Positions 10,360 through 24,245 are shown, counted from the stretch's first letter. The stretch is 64,000 bases of DNA from Monomorium pharaonis (GCF_013373865.1 NC_050471.1:8469307-8533306), one strand, 5' to 3'. Notes: generated from the letters alone by a model not told the origin. Program-made: numbers and translations.

Positions 10360-13300
10360 ATGCAGTCTTTCGGCGATGACACTTTACTCGCTTGTATAGA
10401 CGTTGAAAAGAGACATCGAATTGAGCAGGAGCGAGCCGGGGATAAAATTCCTCTGCAGCAAGAAAATGTTAGTGACCTAGGTAAATATTTCACATCGAAC
10501 TTGCTACTCTCGGAACTCACGAATAAGGTGAATGATGTGGATAAACCAAAGCTGTCTGATTCCGGCGCGAAAAGGGCAAAAGGAGCAGAGAACGTGTCTG
10601 ATTTCGCGAAATATTTGGAGGACAGTATTATATTTCCTAATGTAAACAGCAGGAAGAATTTATCCTCGGACTCCAAAAGTTCGAAAGAAAACGGGCTCTT
10701 GTCATCCCAAAGAAAACGGAGCCCTCGTAAAACAAACAAGGAGAATGTTGATATTAATTTGAAAGAGAAACTTTGTCCCGACACAACTGCCAATCTCAGG
10801 AAATACGATAAATTTCTTACTCCAAATTTTCGTAAAAATAAGTCTCCTAATAAAACGCAAGATACAACGAGTAAGAGCGATGTCAGAACGTTGTCACCTG
10901 CCATTAATGCTACGTTCAATAGAGAAAATTCGGAGTTTGTTATTTCATCTCCACCTCTGGGCACTCAGGATCGTTGTAAATTGGCAGAGTGGGGTTTGCC
11001 ACCAAATATTCTACAGGTATTAAATTGTTATTATTACAGGTATTAAATATTAAATTACATGTTATAATACATTTTAAAATTATTTATACATGCTTGAAGT
11101 ATATTGGAAAATTTTATAACTTCTTAAATTTTTGATTATGTATTTTCATGATGTGTTGTTAAATAAAGATTTTAGATATTTTTTTAGATATATATTAAAT
11201 ATTTATTGAGGTATTTGTTGTGCAATTAATCAAGTCAAAATTGTGATAGATAAACATGTCATATTCATATATATTTTTAATATATTTTTAATTTGCAACA
11301 ATTCTTTGTATCAAGTGTGTTATATTGATTTATGTTAAAAAGAATAACTGCCATTATTTTTAATTACTTCTTATTTAATATTTGTATAAATCTGCATGTA
11401 TAAATAATACTTTCATATATATTATCATTAATATTACATTATCGTTATATAATATTGTTATTTATGTATATTAATATTGTTAATACTTTTAAGGTTTTAC
11501 ACTATATAAGGAGTATTTTTATAATTACATTTTTTATATTTATATGACAAGGAAATAAATTTTGATAATTATTGTTGTTTTTCAGAAATATATTGCCCGT
11601 GGAGTAGAACGTATGTTTGAATGGCAAATGGAGTGTCTGTCAAATCACTTAGTAACACAAGAAAGAAAGAATCTCGTATATTCTGCACCTACCTCTGCAG
11701 GAAAAACTTTTATCGCTGAAATTCTCTTAATTAAGACTGTTCTTGAAAGAAGGAAGAAAGTGATTTTTATTCTACCATTTGTCTCTGTTGTTAGAGAAAA
11801 AATGTATTACTTTCAAGTAAGATATATTAAATATATTAAAGATATATTAAAATTATTATACAAATATTTTTAATTGCACAATATTCCTTGTAAGCAATTA
11901 ATAAATTTGATATTCAGGATTTATTGTCTGACATTGGAATAAGAGTGGAAGGATTTATGGGAGGAAATGTCCCACCTGGAGGATTCGCCGCCACCCATGT
12001 TGCGATAGCCACCATAGAGAAAGCGAATTCTTTGGTGAATCGTTTGATGGAAGAGAACGACTTGGATAATTTAGGAGCTGTGATAATAGACGAATTACAT
12101 CTACTCGGCGATCCTAATCGTGGCTATCTATTAGAGTTGCTCCTGACAAAGTTAAAATATATGACTCTCCAGTGAGTTTGTATTTGGATCGTAAATGAAT
12201 TCCAATTTGCAATATAATTCTTTTATAAATCTTTTATAATTTAACATTTTAGCAACAACGACATCAATATACAATTGATAGGTATGTCAGCTACACTGCC
12301 GAACCTGACTCTGCTGGCCAAATGGCTAAGTGCGGAATTATACAAGACTGAATTTCGGCCCATACCTTTGAATGAATATTGCAAGGTAAAAAATGTAAAA
12401 ATTATTTTTATTTTTTGCGTTTATTGATTTGAGATAATGGAGATTAATTTGATATTTTGTTTAAGATAGTCCAGAAAGAGTTTTTGATATTGTATTATTT
12501 AAAATAATTTCTACTTTTAGATGGGAACAAATATTTATGACAATAAATTGAATCTAGTCAGAACATTAACAGAGTTACAAGAATTAAAAGCAGATGTAGA
12601 TAATATTTTGCAGCTTTGCATTGAGACAATAAGTACCGGTCACAGCTTGTTGATTTTTTGTCCTACAAAGAAATGGTGTGAGAAATTGGCAGAGCAAATT
12701 GCTACAGCTTTCTTCAAGTTAGGTCTGCTTTAGTTATCTTTAGATGAATGAATATAAATTTATCCTTTTTATCAAGTTTTCTGTATTTTTCTATGATTTC
12801 ATTGTTTCGTTCTTTTTTCCTATAAACTACAATAATGTACATTTTATTTTAAAACACAATTATTAAAGTGCATTAAAAACAGATTTTTATCCCTTAAATT
12901 TATTTCAATCTGTGGATAGGTTGTGAAAATACAGAGCTTGGTGAGATGTTAAAGAAAGAAATTGATGCCACGTTAATTCATGAAACATTAGAACAATTAA
13001 AACGTAGTCCAAGTGGGCTAGACAATATTTTAAAGAATACAATTTCGTTTGGGGTTGCGTTTCATCATGCTGGACTCACGATGGACGAACGAGATATCAT
13101 TGAAGGAGCCTTTAGGTAATCGTGCTTTTACTTGGCTTGGTTGACAAATATTTTATTTCGTGTATTTTTAAACTTGACATTGTTATTCTAGAACTGGATC
13201 CTTGAGGGTTCTTATAGCAACGTCGACATTAAGTAGTGGAGTGAACTTACCTGCCCGAAGAGTAATCATAAGATCACCTCTATTTGGTGGCAGTCCATTG

Positions 13301-16300
13301 AATACTTTAACTTATAAACAAATGATAGGACGCGCTGGTCGAATGGGGAAGGACAACGCAGGTGAAAGATATGAAATAACGAGAGAATGAACAATATAAT
13401 TTAGTTATCTTGGTTATATTAAATTGAAAAATGTCTATGTGAATGTCTATGAAAGAAAAGCTTAAAAATAAATAATATAATTAATTAGAATTATTTGTAA
13501 CTGCCTCTGAATTAAATTAAGATCAAAAATTTATATAAAACACTGTCTATCATTTACTAACAATGTAAATGCAACAATAACGAAAATTTTATAATTTTTA
13601 GGAGAAAGTATACTAATATGCAAACCAAATGAACGTAATGCAGCTGCATCATTACTTTCTGCAGCTTTGAATCCAATTGAATCTTGTCTTAATGATTCTA
13701 TGCTATTAATAAGGGCGCTCTTAGAAGCAGTAGCCAGTGAAGTTTTATACACACCCAAAGACTTAGAGCTATATATTAATTGTACTTTGTTAAGCTTGAA
13801 TGAACAGTCTGATGTGCGAACATTTTCCAATGAAGCAATAAAATTCTTATTAGATAATGAATTCTTATTGTAAGTATATATATTTTTTAATTCTTTTTAT
13901 GAATTTAAATTAATTTATATAATTTGTGATTACATTTGCATAGATTACAAACTACAGAGCAAGAATCGAGATGGGTAGCAACGCCGCTTGGAAAAGCATG
14001 TTTGGCCGCGTCTATACCTCCCAGAGAAGGATTGCTTCTGTTTGAAGAATTACAAAAAGCACGAAGGTGTTTTGTTTTGGATACCGAATTGCACGTGATA
14101 TATTTGGTAACTCCGCTTTCGTCTGGATGTCAAATTGGTACTGTCGATTGGATGACGTTTCACGAATTGTGGAACAGCATGTCTGAGAGCGAACGCAGAG
14201 TTGGAAATCTCGTTGGAGTAGAAGAGCGTTTTGTGTTGTCAGCTCTTAGAGGAATCATTAAGCCTGGAAAATCGGTAACTGAGCTTGTCCTAGGAAAATA
14301 TAAAGTATTAAAATTGATATCCACATTAGTTTGAAGAATTGCTAATATAAATATTTCGTATCGTAGTTAAATATACATAAGAGATTCTACAGCGCATTGG
14401 CGTTACACGATTTGGTTAAAGAAGTACCACTTCACGTAGTTTGTAAAAAATATGGATGTTGTCGCGGTGTGTTGCAAACCTTGCAACAGTCTGCTGCTAC
14501 ATACGCAGGTAAACTGGCAAAGCAAATAGATTTATAATGATATATGGTGGCTGCTAAATATAGTTTCCAGTCAATAAATAATTCAGTTTATATTGTAAAT
14601 TAATTAAATTTTTTTATTATAATTAAGAACAAAATATTTTAGATTTTAGAATTTAAGTATTTGTCTACTATATCTTTATTTGTGTAAAGATTCTTCATCT
14701 GGGCAATATATAAGCAATAAAATTACTTATTGGTTGAAAATTTTATCAGTCACTGTATTTATTATTCGAGCAAATTTTCTACATGTATGATGAATTTTAG
14801 GTATGGTAACTCAATTTTGCAAGCAATTAGGTTGGAATTGCATGGAATTGTTGGTAAGTCAGTTTCAAACGAGATTGCAGTTTGGCGTCAGCAGAGAATT
14901 GCTAGATTTGTTGCGTCTGCCGATGTTAAACGGCTTGCGAGCAAGGAGCCTGTATAAACGAGGAATAGAAACTGTGGCAGACTTAGCTGTTGCAAATGAA
15001 CTTAATGTTGAACGCGCGCTTTACAATGCTCTCCCTTTTGAAAGGTATGAATTTGATTAATTCCTCTCTCTTAATAGTTAAATTAATAATTATTTTCTAC
15101 CTTACATAAAAATCGCATTAATGACTCTGGCTTAAAATTATACATATATTTAGCATTAAATTCAATATATGAATATATACCATACTATTACAGTGTTATT
15201 TTAAATGTTTTTTACGTATATTTTAGCGAAAAAGAATACGAAGGCGAGTATGCATATGAAGTGGAAAAGAGAAATAAAATGAGAACAGTATTCGTTACTG
15301 GAAGAGATGGTCTTACACCTCGAGAAGCTGCAATTTTATTAGTTCAAGAGGCGCGGATATTAATTCAGGTTTATATCATTCTTAAATTTTTTAAGTACAT
15401 TTTCTCTCTCTTTATCTTTCTCTTTCTATCATTCATTGTAATAAAATAACGTAATAAAATAATTATTTATAGAATGAATTGGGACTCGAACAGGTGCCAT
15501 GGGAACAGAACAAGCAATCTTTGCAAATCAGAGATGTTGAAGATATGTCCGACAGAAAAGAACAAATTCAGACGAATTTGAATATAGAGAACTCAAGATC
15601 TATAAAAATGAAAACGTCTATTATAGAAAATACAATGCATGAAAACTCTAACAATAATCAAAAGGATGATAATCTGAAATCTGATGCACATACAAAAACT
15701 ATAAAAATGAAAACGTCTATCATAGAAAATATGATACATGAAAAGTATAACAAAAATCAAAAGGATGATAATCTGAAAACTGATGCACAAAAAAAGATTA
15801 ATAATACTAATGCGTCCGACAACAAGGAAATAATTGAATTGAACAATCAACATTTTAATGAAGCCAATTTATCACCTAAAATCACAGAAGATGATAAAGA
15901 TTCGTCTACTCTTCTTGATATAAGTTCTCCTGATATGTTAACGGACGATGAACAACTAAATACCCATAAAAAATGGAAATGTTCTCCCATGACTGGTAAT
16001 AGCGTTAAAAGAAAAAGTAATAAATTAGAAAGGTCCTCAATTGCTAAAGATACACCTAATAAAAAGTTAAAAATTTTCAGCACAAATAAGATAAAAAATA
16101 ACGATGAAAATCTCATAGATAAAAACGAGAGCGCGTCCATTTTAAGTGGAGATGTCAAACCATCTTATTCAAGGAGTCCTAGTCTGTTCGATGACAGTTT
16201 GAATCTTGACACCCAAATGTGCGAGATTCTCGAACAAAATGTCATGGATATCGCGCATTTGACGGAATCAGATTCAAAATTATTTGTAAGCGAGTTGAAT

Positions 16301-19300
16301 ACCGCAAATGCGTTACAGAAGGAATCTGCAAGTTCAAATACTGGCAATGTGCAATTGTGTGGAGAAAATAATATGAAGAATATAATAAGTGTAGCTAATT
16401 TACAATCCAAAACCAGCATGTTATCGTGGGGCGATGATTCGTGGAATAATACTGAAGGATTGTTAAAACACATAGCTCAAGATCAAAATATAATCCAATC
16501 CAAGAAGGAAGTGTGTAATCCCAAAATTAAAAACATCGTGAATACTAATATAACTATTACGTTAAAAAATATGAAAACTTGCACACAAAACAATAAACAA
16601 GACAAAATTGCTGTACATAAAACGGTTAAAAAACATACTGTCGGAGTTAAGAAAAAAGCACCACGAAAACCTAAATTGCCAAAAGTAGGAGAGGAAGTAG
16701 ATTCGCCTGTGGCAAATATAATCGTTTTCAAGAAGGAACGAAAAACGTCTATTGATTCGAACAAATTCGATTCGGACGACTTCATTGTTGATTCGCAACA
16801 ACACTTCGAGTCTCTTTTTAGCAGTAACAGAAATCGAACGAGAACGACGTTAGAGAAAATGCGTAAACTGCGTTCTCAGAAACTCGCCGAGGAAACAATA
16901 GCGGAAATAAATAATTGTTTAAATTCTCCTGTAAGAGAAATACTGAATGACAAGACAGAGAGCAATATAAAAAAAGAACAAAAAGCAAAGCCAAAAGAAA
17001 TTTTGGCACAAAATCTGTTATTCGGTGCAAATTGCAATATTGACAATATTGTATATAATTCCGAAGATGAGGTAGTGAATAATTCGACGCAATTAATTTT
17101 AAAGATAAAACAACAGGAGATACAATCGAGTAATTTAAATAAAAATGTAAAATTAAACATAGAAAATACGTTATCTAATAATCAAAAGAATTTGTTGAAC
17201 GAAACAATAGATTGGAATACATTGAATATTGTGAAAGTTGCTAATAATAGAGCAACGTTTAATATATTTAAACGTGAAGTATTGAAGAAGCAAGATATTG
17301 CGTTAGCTTTACATTGCGACACATACATAGATAATATTAATAATATAGGGTCGAAGATTTTTTCTTTCAATACAGAAGGAAAACGAAGAATAAGAAGATC
17401 TGGGAATTATGCGCATGGAAATAAAGAAATTCGCGGCGTTGCAATATCTTGGGAAAGCAATATTGCGTATTATATCTCTTTCAGTAACTCACAAGGTAAC
17501 AGAAACATCAGAATCGTTTCAGTTCATGTCCTTTAATTGCAAATTATCTTTTTGTATCATTTTTTATCATTATAGATTTTATTTTATATAATAATTGTTC
17601 CAGAATCAAAAGTCTCTGGAAAGGAACAAATGGCTCTGTTGAAAGAATTATTTTATGATACAACTTTGTACATGAGATGCTTCGCAATAAAAGATATGTA
17701 TAAACTCCTGCACCAATGCTGTGGAATCACTGCCAAATGTAGATTTCTTGATCCTATAATTGCACATTGGTTGTATACTAATGATTTCGAGAGAAATTTC
17801 AATGACATGGTGAGATTTTAACTATATTTTATTGTACTAAGAAAATGTATTTCTTTTAATAACATTTGGGTAAAAAATAGTTTATTACACATCCTCTATG
17901 TATATGTAAAAAGTTTCATAATTGTTTAAATTTCTGAGTAGAAAATTTTCCCTTGTAAGAGATAAGTAACATATATTGTTAAACAAATGTCAACTAAAAA
18001 AGATTATTAATGCTATGTGAATTATTAAAATTGTATCAATACATTCATTAAATTTTAAATAGATAGCACAGTACTTTCCACAAGGAAATATTATAATGAA
18101 ACGTATAAAATCTTGCTACTATGCTGGTCCCGGGATGGATGTGCAAAGCTCTTTACCAGGCGAGTTTAGATCAGCAGCAGAGGCTGTGCTTACATGGCAT
18201 ATGATGGATAATGTCACTAATAAATTAGGAGAACTTAATCCTGCTTTACTTTATACATTTAGAGGTACAATAAGGAGCATATAGATACACACAACACACA
18301 CAGATGTAATTACTCTATTTTATAATATTTATTAATATCCATTTTCAGAAGTAGAAATGAGAATCGTGACAGTTTTAGCTTGTATGGAATTATCAGGCAT
18401 TGGCGTGAATCTGAAATCTTTGCAAGAGCTGTCATCGGTTATTTCAAACGAAATGCAATCTTTAGAAACGAAAGCTTACGATTTGGCAGGTAGAAAATTT
18501 AATTTTTCATCATCCAAAGAAGTCGGCCAGGTTTGTGAAATTATTATTTTATGTATATATACTACGTAACCTTATACATATATATTATACACATTATATC
18601 TTTATACAATCCTAATAGTTATAACACACATTATATATATCTAATATATATGTTATATAGGTATTAGGATTATATAAAGATAAAAAAGTCAGTACAAGCA
18701 AGGCTGTTTTGGAAAAATGTGATAATCCGATATCAAGTTTGGTGATTTCCTGGCGAAAATTAAGTTCAACCAGAACAAAAGTAATTACACGATAAGTAGA
18801 TTAATTTTATTTTCCTGATATGCTTATAATAATATATTATTATATTACAATAGTAAATAATTTTTTTTCCATTTCATATTTATTATATATATTTTTTACA
18901 AATTTTTTTGTTTTTTATTTGTTCTATTCTACTTTGAATTAAAAAAATATGTAAAAATCCAATAGAAAATATAGAAAATAGAAAAAAACTTTAATAAAAT
19001 TATATTTTATTGAATGTGTTTTATTTTTAGATGATCTATCCATTATTAAAACTGGCCCAAAACGATTCTCGTATTCATGGTAATTGTATCACTTGTACAG
19101 TGACAGGAAGAGTCTCAATGCACGAACCAAATTTGCAAAATGTGCCAAAAGATTTCAGTTTCGCAGACAATAATCTTGTTTTAAGCGTAAGAATGGCATT
19201 TGTACCGACTTTAGGTAACATAATGCTATCTGCCGACTATTGTCAACTCGAATTACGCCTTTTGACTCATTTTTCGCAAGATTCAGTATTGTGCAAAATC

Positions 19301-20453
19301 ATGAGACAGCCGGGTGACATTTTTAAAAATATTGCTGCCAAATGGAATAATGTAACCGAAGAACAGGTATTCACTAATATTATGATTAACATAAAAATCC
19401 AATATGCTGTTGATTAAAAATAAATCATAGATTATAATAAAGCTGATTAAGCACTCGCTAACTTGTGATTTAAATTACTGTATTATGTTAATTACATTAA
19501 ATTTCAATTATCCAAATTATTATTTAGGTAAGCAATGAAATGCGTCAGCGTACTAAGCAATTATGCTACGGTATGATTTACGGCATGGGAGTAAAGTCAT
19601 TGGCCGAAAATCTATGTATAAGTGAACCCGAAGCTCAGGAGTTTTTAGAGTCTTTTATGGGCGCATATCCTGGAATATATAAATGGTTAAATGACGCACT
19701 AGAACAAGCGCACCGCGATGGATATGTGACAACTCTACTCGGAAGACGTAGACAGCTTCCAGATTTAAAAAGTACAAAATCATCTACAAGAGGTAAGAAT
19801 GTTCATCATCATATATGATTAATTGTGTTTGCATTTTTTTAAAAATTAAGGAAGTATTCTACTCTAGAAAGCAAAAAATCTATTTTTGGAAATTAAAAAC
19901 TTGACATATTTTAATAAAAGAATAGTTTTCTTTTAAAAAATTCTTAAAAATAAACAAATTTTCAGAATACCTCCTTAATAAATTGCGTATCTGTTGAATT
20001 TTAGCGCAAGCAGAACGACAAGCTGTAAATACAAAGGTGCAAGGTTCTGCTGCAGACATAGTCAAGAAAGCTATGATAAATATAGAGGACAAGTTAAGAA
20101 GCTACTTTCCAGATTCGGCTATGATATTTCCAGAGGTACATACCACCCGTAGACTACGAAGCAATTTGCAACAGAGAGGTGGTTATTTAGTTTTGCAGTT
20201 ACACGATGAATTGTTATATGAAGTAAGTATCAATTCTATCTATTAGAAATTCAAATAATTCAGGTTTTATGGCTATTTACAAAATGCCATAAATAATTTT
20301 TTTATACTATTTCAGGTGAATTTAGCAGATTTAAAAGAAGTTGCTGTAATAATCAAAGAATCGATGGAAAATGTATGCCAACTTACTGTGCCGTTGCCAA
20401 TAAAAGTCAAAGTTGGGCCTGCATGGGGAGATTTAAATGATTATCAATTTTAG
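10360..20453 (+). CDS. POLQ: DNA polymerase theta (helicase-polymerase)
   Basis: Two-headed nuclear repair enzyme of theta-mediated (microhomology) end joining; orthologue of Drosophila mus308. Twenty-one exons: 10360-11016, 11586-11816, 11918-12171, 12253-12385, 12521-12722, 12920-13115, 13192-13361, 13602-13869, 13944-14274, 14367-14508, 14801-15044, 15227-15368, 15473-17495, 17604-17809, 18063-18264, 18349-18530, 18661-18780, 19031-19366, 19528-19792, 20005-20222, 20316-20453 (6660 nt, 2219 aa). N-terminal superfamily 2 helicase: Walker A APTSAGKT near residue 253, DELH box near 354, then a helical/Sec63-like part. Exon 13 encodes a long disordered Lys/Asn-rich linker plus the exonuclease-like start. 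C-terminal family A polymerase: motif A LSADYCQLELR (catalytic Asp near 1970), motif B RQRTKQLCYGMIYG, motif C LQLHDELLYE (Asp near 2169). All catalytic signatures are present, so it looks functional. Confidence 0.95.
15602..15799 (+). repeat. 99 bp coding tandem duplication inside POLQ
   Basis: Units 15602-15700 and 15701-15799 encode two similar 33-residue blocks, both with IKMKTSIIEN followed later by NQKDDNLK. The period is a multiple of three, so the frame is kept. It lies in the disordered linker of exon 13. Confidence 0.85.
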
Positions 20454-21462
20454 TAGACATTTCTAATCATGACGCGCTAATCATTTCTTTTTTAAATCGT
20501 TATTTTTATACATTTTTAAAGTAATTGATCATGGTTAATTATTTATGGATCATGCCAACATTTATCAAATATTTTTTATATAATATTTTTTATATTTATG
20601 GAAATTGTAAATACTCGATTGTTTATTTTAATTCATATATTATTTTTATTATAGAGTGATAAATATAGTGATAAATTTAGGATTAACGAAAATTGTAAAT
20701 AGTTAAAATGAAATTTAGTATCTTTTGATGAAGTATTAATTATCGTTTTTAAAGATCAATTTTAATATTTTATTTAAAAATCAATATCTAAATTTTTCCA
20801 TATTTATAAAAAAAATTTATTATATATTGAAGTTTAATTGAATCGATCGTGTTAATATTTAAAAGTAAAGATACTTTATCTTTGATATTGCTAAAATGTG
20901 TAAATATTCTTAGTGCAGTTTACCTCAATCTTTTTATTATGCACATAAGAAAAATAGAAGTTAATAGAAATTGTAAATAGTTTATATAATGGATTGTAAT
21001 ATCTTCTTTGATAAATTTTTATATGTATGTTCCTTAATTTTCAAAGTTCAAGAAAGGAAAAGATTATAATTTTAACACTTCTTCAATAAAAAATATTTTA
21101 CATATATTTCTTTATATATACATCGCTTCTTGTTATTTAAGTTTCTTTCTTATTTTACTGTAAAAAAGACAAAAAAATTAAATCGACACTATTTAAAAAA
21201 TATGAGATATAATATTAAACTTCATCTTTTAAATGTAATACGTAATATGAAATATTACCAGTCTTCATAATGTATAATCTTTATAGAATAATATAAGAGA
21301 TTATCGTTATGATATAATGTAATTTATAATGGACGAGTTACAATACTAAAATTACTTGTACGAATACACGGGACACTGTCAATTGTTTACAAAGAATAAA
21401 TATATTATTAACAGTATAATATGATATTTATTATAGCGATTATATGAAAATATCTATTTACG
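20454..21462. other. POLQ / CPSF73 convergent 3' region
   Basis: AT-rich, no supported gene. It should contain both 3'UTRs. An AATAAA near 21085 could serve POLQ, and a TTTATT on the plus strand near 21425-21431 could serve CPSF73. Confidence 0.55.
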
Positions 21463-23523
21463 CTATATTACATCACAAGGTGGTGCCAACGACTGATGCA
21501 ACTTGGTTACTGCTGTTTGCACTATCTGCTGGAAGGTCTCGTCCTCTTTGCTGGTCACCTCCAAATTAAGCAGATCTATATGCGCTTTTTTACCGTTCAC
21601 CGTGACGTAGAGTTTCTCGCCTTTAAATATCTTGGGCACCGAATCTTCGCCGAACATCTCTTGTAGCATCTCGATGAGACACTCCTTGAAGTGCATCCTG
21701 TCCATCTTCGTCGGGGCGGGCAAAACCTTTGGCGACTGGTCCATTAGCTCGGCTTGTAGAATCGCGGTCAGAACAGAATCCGCGTACATGTCGTTCACCG
21801 GCGTCGCCATCCACTCCATCGTGACGATCTTCCCGTCGATTGTGACATCAACGTTCTTGAACACCCTCAGCTTCTTGTCGTCCACGACTTCCAGGCTGCC
21901 GGCTATCTGCGTCAACAGGTGCTTCAGCACGGGCAGCGATGCGGAGAAGTATACACTCTGCCGTTGTATGACCTGGCTCATGCTCATGTCCGTGTACTTG
22001 GACAAGTCGCACGGCGCCAACATGTGATAATTGAAGTTCCTCTTTACCAACACACCAGACAACTTCTGTCCCGGTCTCGGGGTTTCCATCGCCAACATGC
22101 CCATCACCTTGGCGGTCTTCTCACCCCGGAAATAGAGCTCAACCGCGACCGTATTTCGCGGGTTGTGTATCTCCATGGTGGTGCTGGGATCATCCTCGTA
22201 TTCTCGCTGCAACGCTGCCTTCAATCGACCCATCTCATTCTGCTCACCATGTACCAGCACTACGTGCGGTGGTTTCAGCGTACGTATGAACTCCGACGTT
22301 TGTTGATAATCGGTGTGCGCTGAAAATGATATGTAGTCGACGGACATCTTCAGCGGCAATTTTTGCCCAGACATAGTCGTAATTTCCTCTGGCTCGGACA
22401 GAATCGTCTTGGCTAGCGTACCCTCCACGCAATAACCAGCTATTATTACGCCGTTTTTCGCATCTGTGCACCAAGATTCGAATAATTCTCTGGACAAGCC
22501 ACTCTGCATCATACCAGGCGAGGCCATCACCACACACGGCCCAATGTCCTCGAAGTGATCGATTCCCTTCAGATTAGAGATGTGTTTGAACACAAAGGGA
22601 TTGTTAATGGCTATCTGCCGTCTGATCTTGTCATTCATGGCATTCACATATGTCTGATAGACAGCCATGCACTTCTTCGCCAGAGAAGAGGCATAATAGA
22701 TCGGGATCTCGTGCAACTCTGAGTGCTGGCTCCAATACTCGTCCAGAATGAGAAGGAGCTCCTGCGCTCTACCCAGGGCGAACACCGGAATCAGACATCG
22801 GCCGCCCCTGTTAACGATCTCATGCACAAGATTCGTAAATCTGCCCTCGCGATCCTCCCGCTTCTCGTGGATGTGCGTACCGTAGGTGGACTCCGTGATC
22901 AACACATCCGGATGGATGTTTGGGATCTCAGCGGCCATCAAATGCCTGTCTTCCTGCCGGCTGAAGTCTCCCGTGTATAGAATCTTCACGCCGGCAATCT
23001 CTATCATGAACATAGCAGCGCCCAGCACGTGGCCTGCGTTGTACGCCCAGAATTTAATCCCAAATACGTCTTTCTCCTCGTGAAAGTTGATCGTTTCTAT
23101 CTTATCCATGCTGGTCTCCAGATCGGATTCTGTGTATAACATCTGCTCAGTGGCTATGTTGCTCACCTTGATGTAGTCGGACAGTAGCCAGCGATAAATC
23201 GCCTTGGTGGCGTGCGTCATGAAGCAGCGGCCCTTGAAGCTCGTCTTCAGCAGAAACCAGGGCAGCGCTCCACAGTGGTCCAGGTGAAAGTGCGAGATCA
23301 ACAGCAGATCGATCTCGTCGGCCTCAACTAGATCGACGAACGGGAGGGCATCCATCCCCGAAAGGCCGGGATGGATACCACAGTCTAGCATGATTTTCTT
23401 CCCTTTAAATTCCAACATGATACATGACCTACCAACTTCCTGGCCCGCACCGAGGGGCCGGATGGAGAGCAGATCGCTCTCCTCAGCCGGTACTTGCGTA
23501 TCGTTCTTTTTCCTAGACGACAT
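21463..23523 (-). CDS. CPSF3: Cleavage and polyadenylation specificity factor 73 kDa subunit
   Basis: The endonuclease that cuts pre-mRNA before polyadenylation and histone mRNAs at their 3' ends; nuclear. A single uninterrupted exon of 686 aa (human 684). Metallo-beta-lactamase fold with the zinc-binding signature HFHLDH at residues 78-83, seven ahead of human numbering. NAGHVLGAAMF and LYTGDFSRQEDRHL supply further zinc ligands, followed by the beta-CASP domain (ESTYGTHIHE, FALGRAQELL, SPGMMQSG, SFSAHTDYQQ, VLVHGE) and the C-terminal domain. All active-site motifs are present. Its codons are clearly richer in G/C at third positions than those of POLQ or INTS8, and it has no introns. No poly-A tail remnant is visible after the stop, so intron loss is as likely as retroposition. 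Tail-to-tail with POLQ. Confidence 0.97.
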   Translation of the reverse strand: MSSRKKNDTQVPAEESDLLSIRPLGAGQEVGRSCIMLEFKGKKIMLDCGIHPGLSGMDALPFVDLVEADEIDLLLISHFHLDHCGALPWFLLKTSFKGRCFMTHATKAIYRWLLSDYIKVSNIATEQMLYTESDLETSMDKIETINFHEEKDVFGIKFWAYNAGHVLGAAMFMIEIAGVKILYTGDFSRQEDRHLMAAEIPNIHPDVLITESTYGTHIHEKREDREGRFTNLVHEIVNRGGRCLIPVFALGRAQELLLILDEYWSQHSELHEIPIYYASSLAKKCMAVYQTYVNAMNDKIRRQIAINNPFVFKHISNLKGIDHFEDIGPCVVMASPGMMQSGLSRELFESWCTDAKNGVIIAGYCVEGTLAKTILSEPEEITTMSGQKLPLKMSVDYISFSAHTDYQQTSEFIRTLKPPHVVLVHGEQNEMGRLKAALQREYEDDPSTTMEIHNPRNTVAVELYFRGEKTAKVMGMLAMETPRPGQKLSGVLVKRNFNYHMLAPCDLSKYTDMSMSQVIQRQSVYFSASLPVLKHLLTQIAGSLEVVDDKKLRVFKNVDVTIDGKIVTMEWMATPVNDMYADSVLTAILQAELMDQSPKVLPAPTKMDRMHFKECLIEMLQEMFGEDSVPKIFKGEKLYVTVNGKKAHIDLLNLEVTSKEDETFQQIVQTAVTKLHQSLAPPCDVI

Positions 23524-23884
23524 TTCGCCAAAAACGATTAAATTTCTTTACAAAATTAATCCTTTACTATTTTTTAATATTATGTCGTACTTTATGCTAT
23601 AACTTCCTCGAAAGAACGCACATCAGGCGGCAGACATTTTAAGGTTATGTGCCGCACAACAAATCTATGAAATATTGTTCTTTTTAACTGTACTACATTA
23701 CACTTTCTGCACTTAAAATAAAGATAACTATTATATACAATTGATTTCTCTCTTTCCAAGTATTTAAGAGAAGAAAAGAGAAAAAATAAAAAATCGTAGA
23801 CGCCATAGCTGTATTAAAAAGTAAACGAGTAATCAAATGTAGCCAATAGAACTGTGCTGTTATCAGTGTTGTTCAATAAGAGAC
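23524..23884. promoter_or_regulatory. CPSF73 upstream region
   Basis: Presumed promoter and 5'UTR of CPSF73, which reads leftward. No classical motif was identified. It ends where the MITE cluster begins. Confidence 0.4.
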
Positions 23885-24245
23885 CTGGGGCTCGATTCTT
23901 GAATTTATTTGCAAGAGAAACGTATTCGCAAATTCTGTTCTTACAGAAAAGTTGAAAATTTATTGGCTATCGTATGGCTTTTAACCAATAAACTTGCAAC
24001 TTTTCTGTTAGAGCGGGTATTTGCGCATACGTTTTCTTGCGAATGAATTCAAGAATCGAGCCCCTGGGGCTCTATTCTTGAATTCATTCGCAAGAGAAAC
24101 GTATTCGCAAATTCTGATCTTACAGAAAAGTTGGAAATTTATTGGCTATCGTATGGCTATTAACCAATAAACTTACAACTTTCTGTTAGAGCGAGTATTT
24201 GCGTATACGTTTCTCTTGCGAATGACTTCAAGAATCGAGCCCCTG
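23885..24245. mobile_element. Tandem pair of 176 bp palindromic MITEs
   Basis: Cores 23888-24063 and 24067-24242, both 176 bp, with CTG at 23885-23887, 24064-24066 and 24243-24245. Same family as 2863-3402. The second core begins GGGCTCTATTC, a one-base change. The last CTG runs straight into TTCTTTTT, the start of a different family. Confidence 0.85.

Noticed and set aside
10308..10964. 218-codon minus-strand open frame at the start of POLQ
   Set aside because: Overlaps POLQ exon 1 in antisense; Ser/Leu/Phe-rich shadow with no independent support.
10360..20453. POLQ pieces as separate helicase and bacterial-type polymerase genes, possibly transferred
   Set aside because: All 21 exons join in phase, and the domain order is that of animal polymerase theta.
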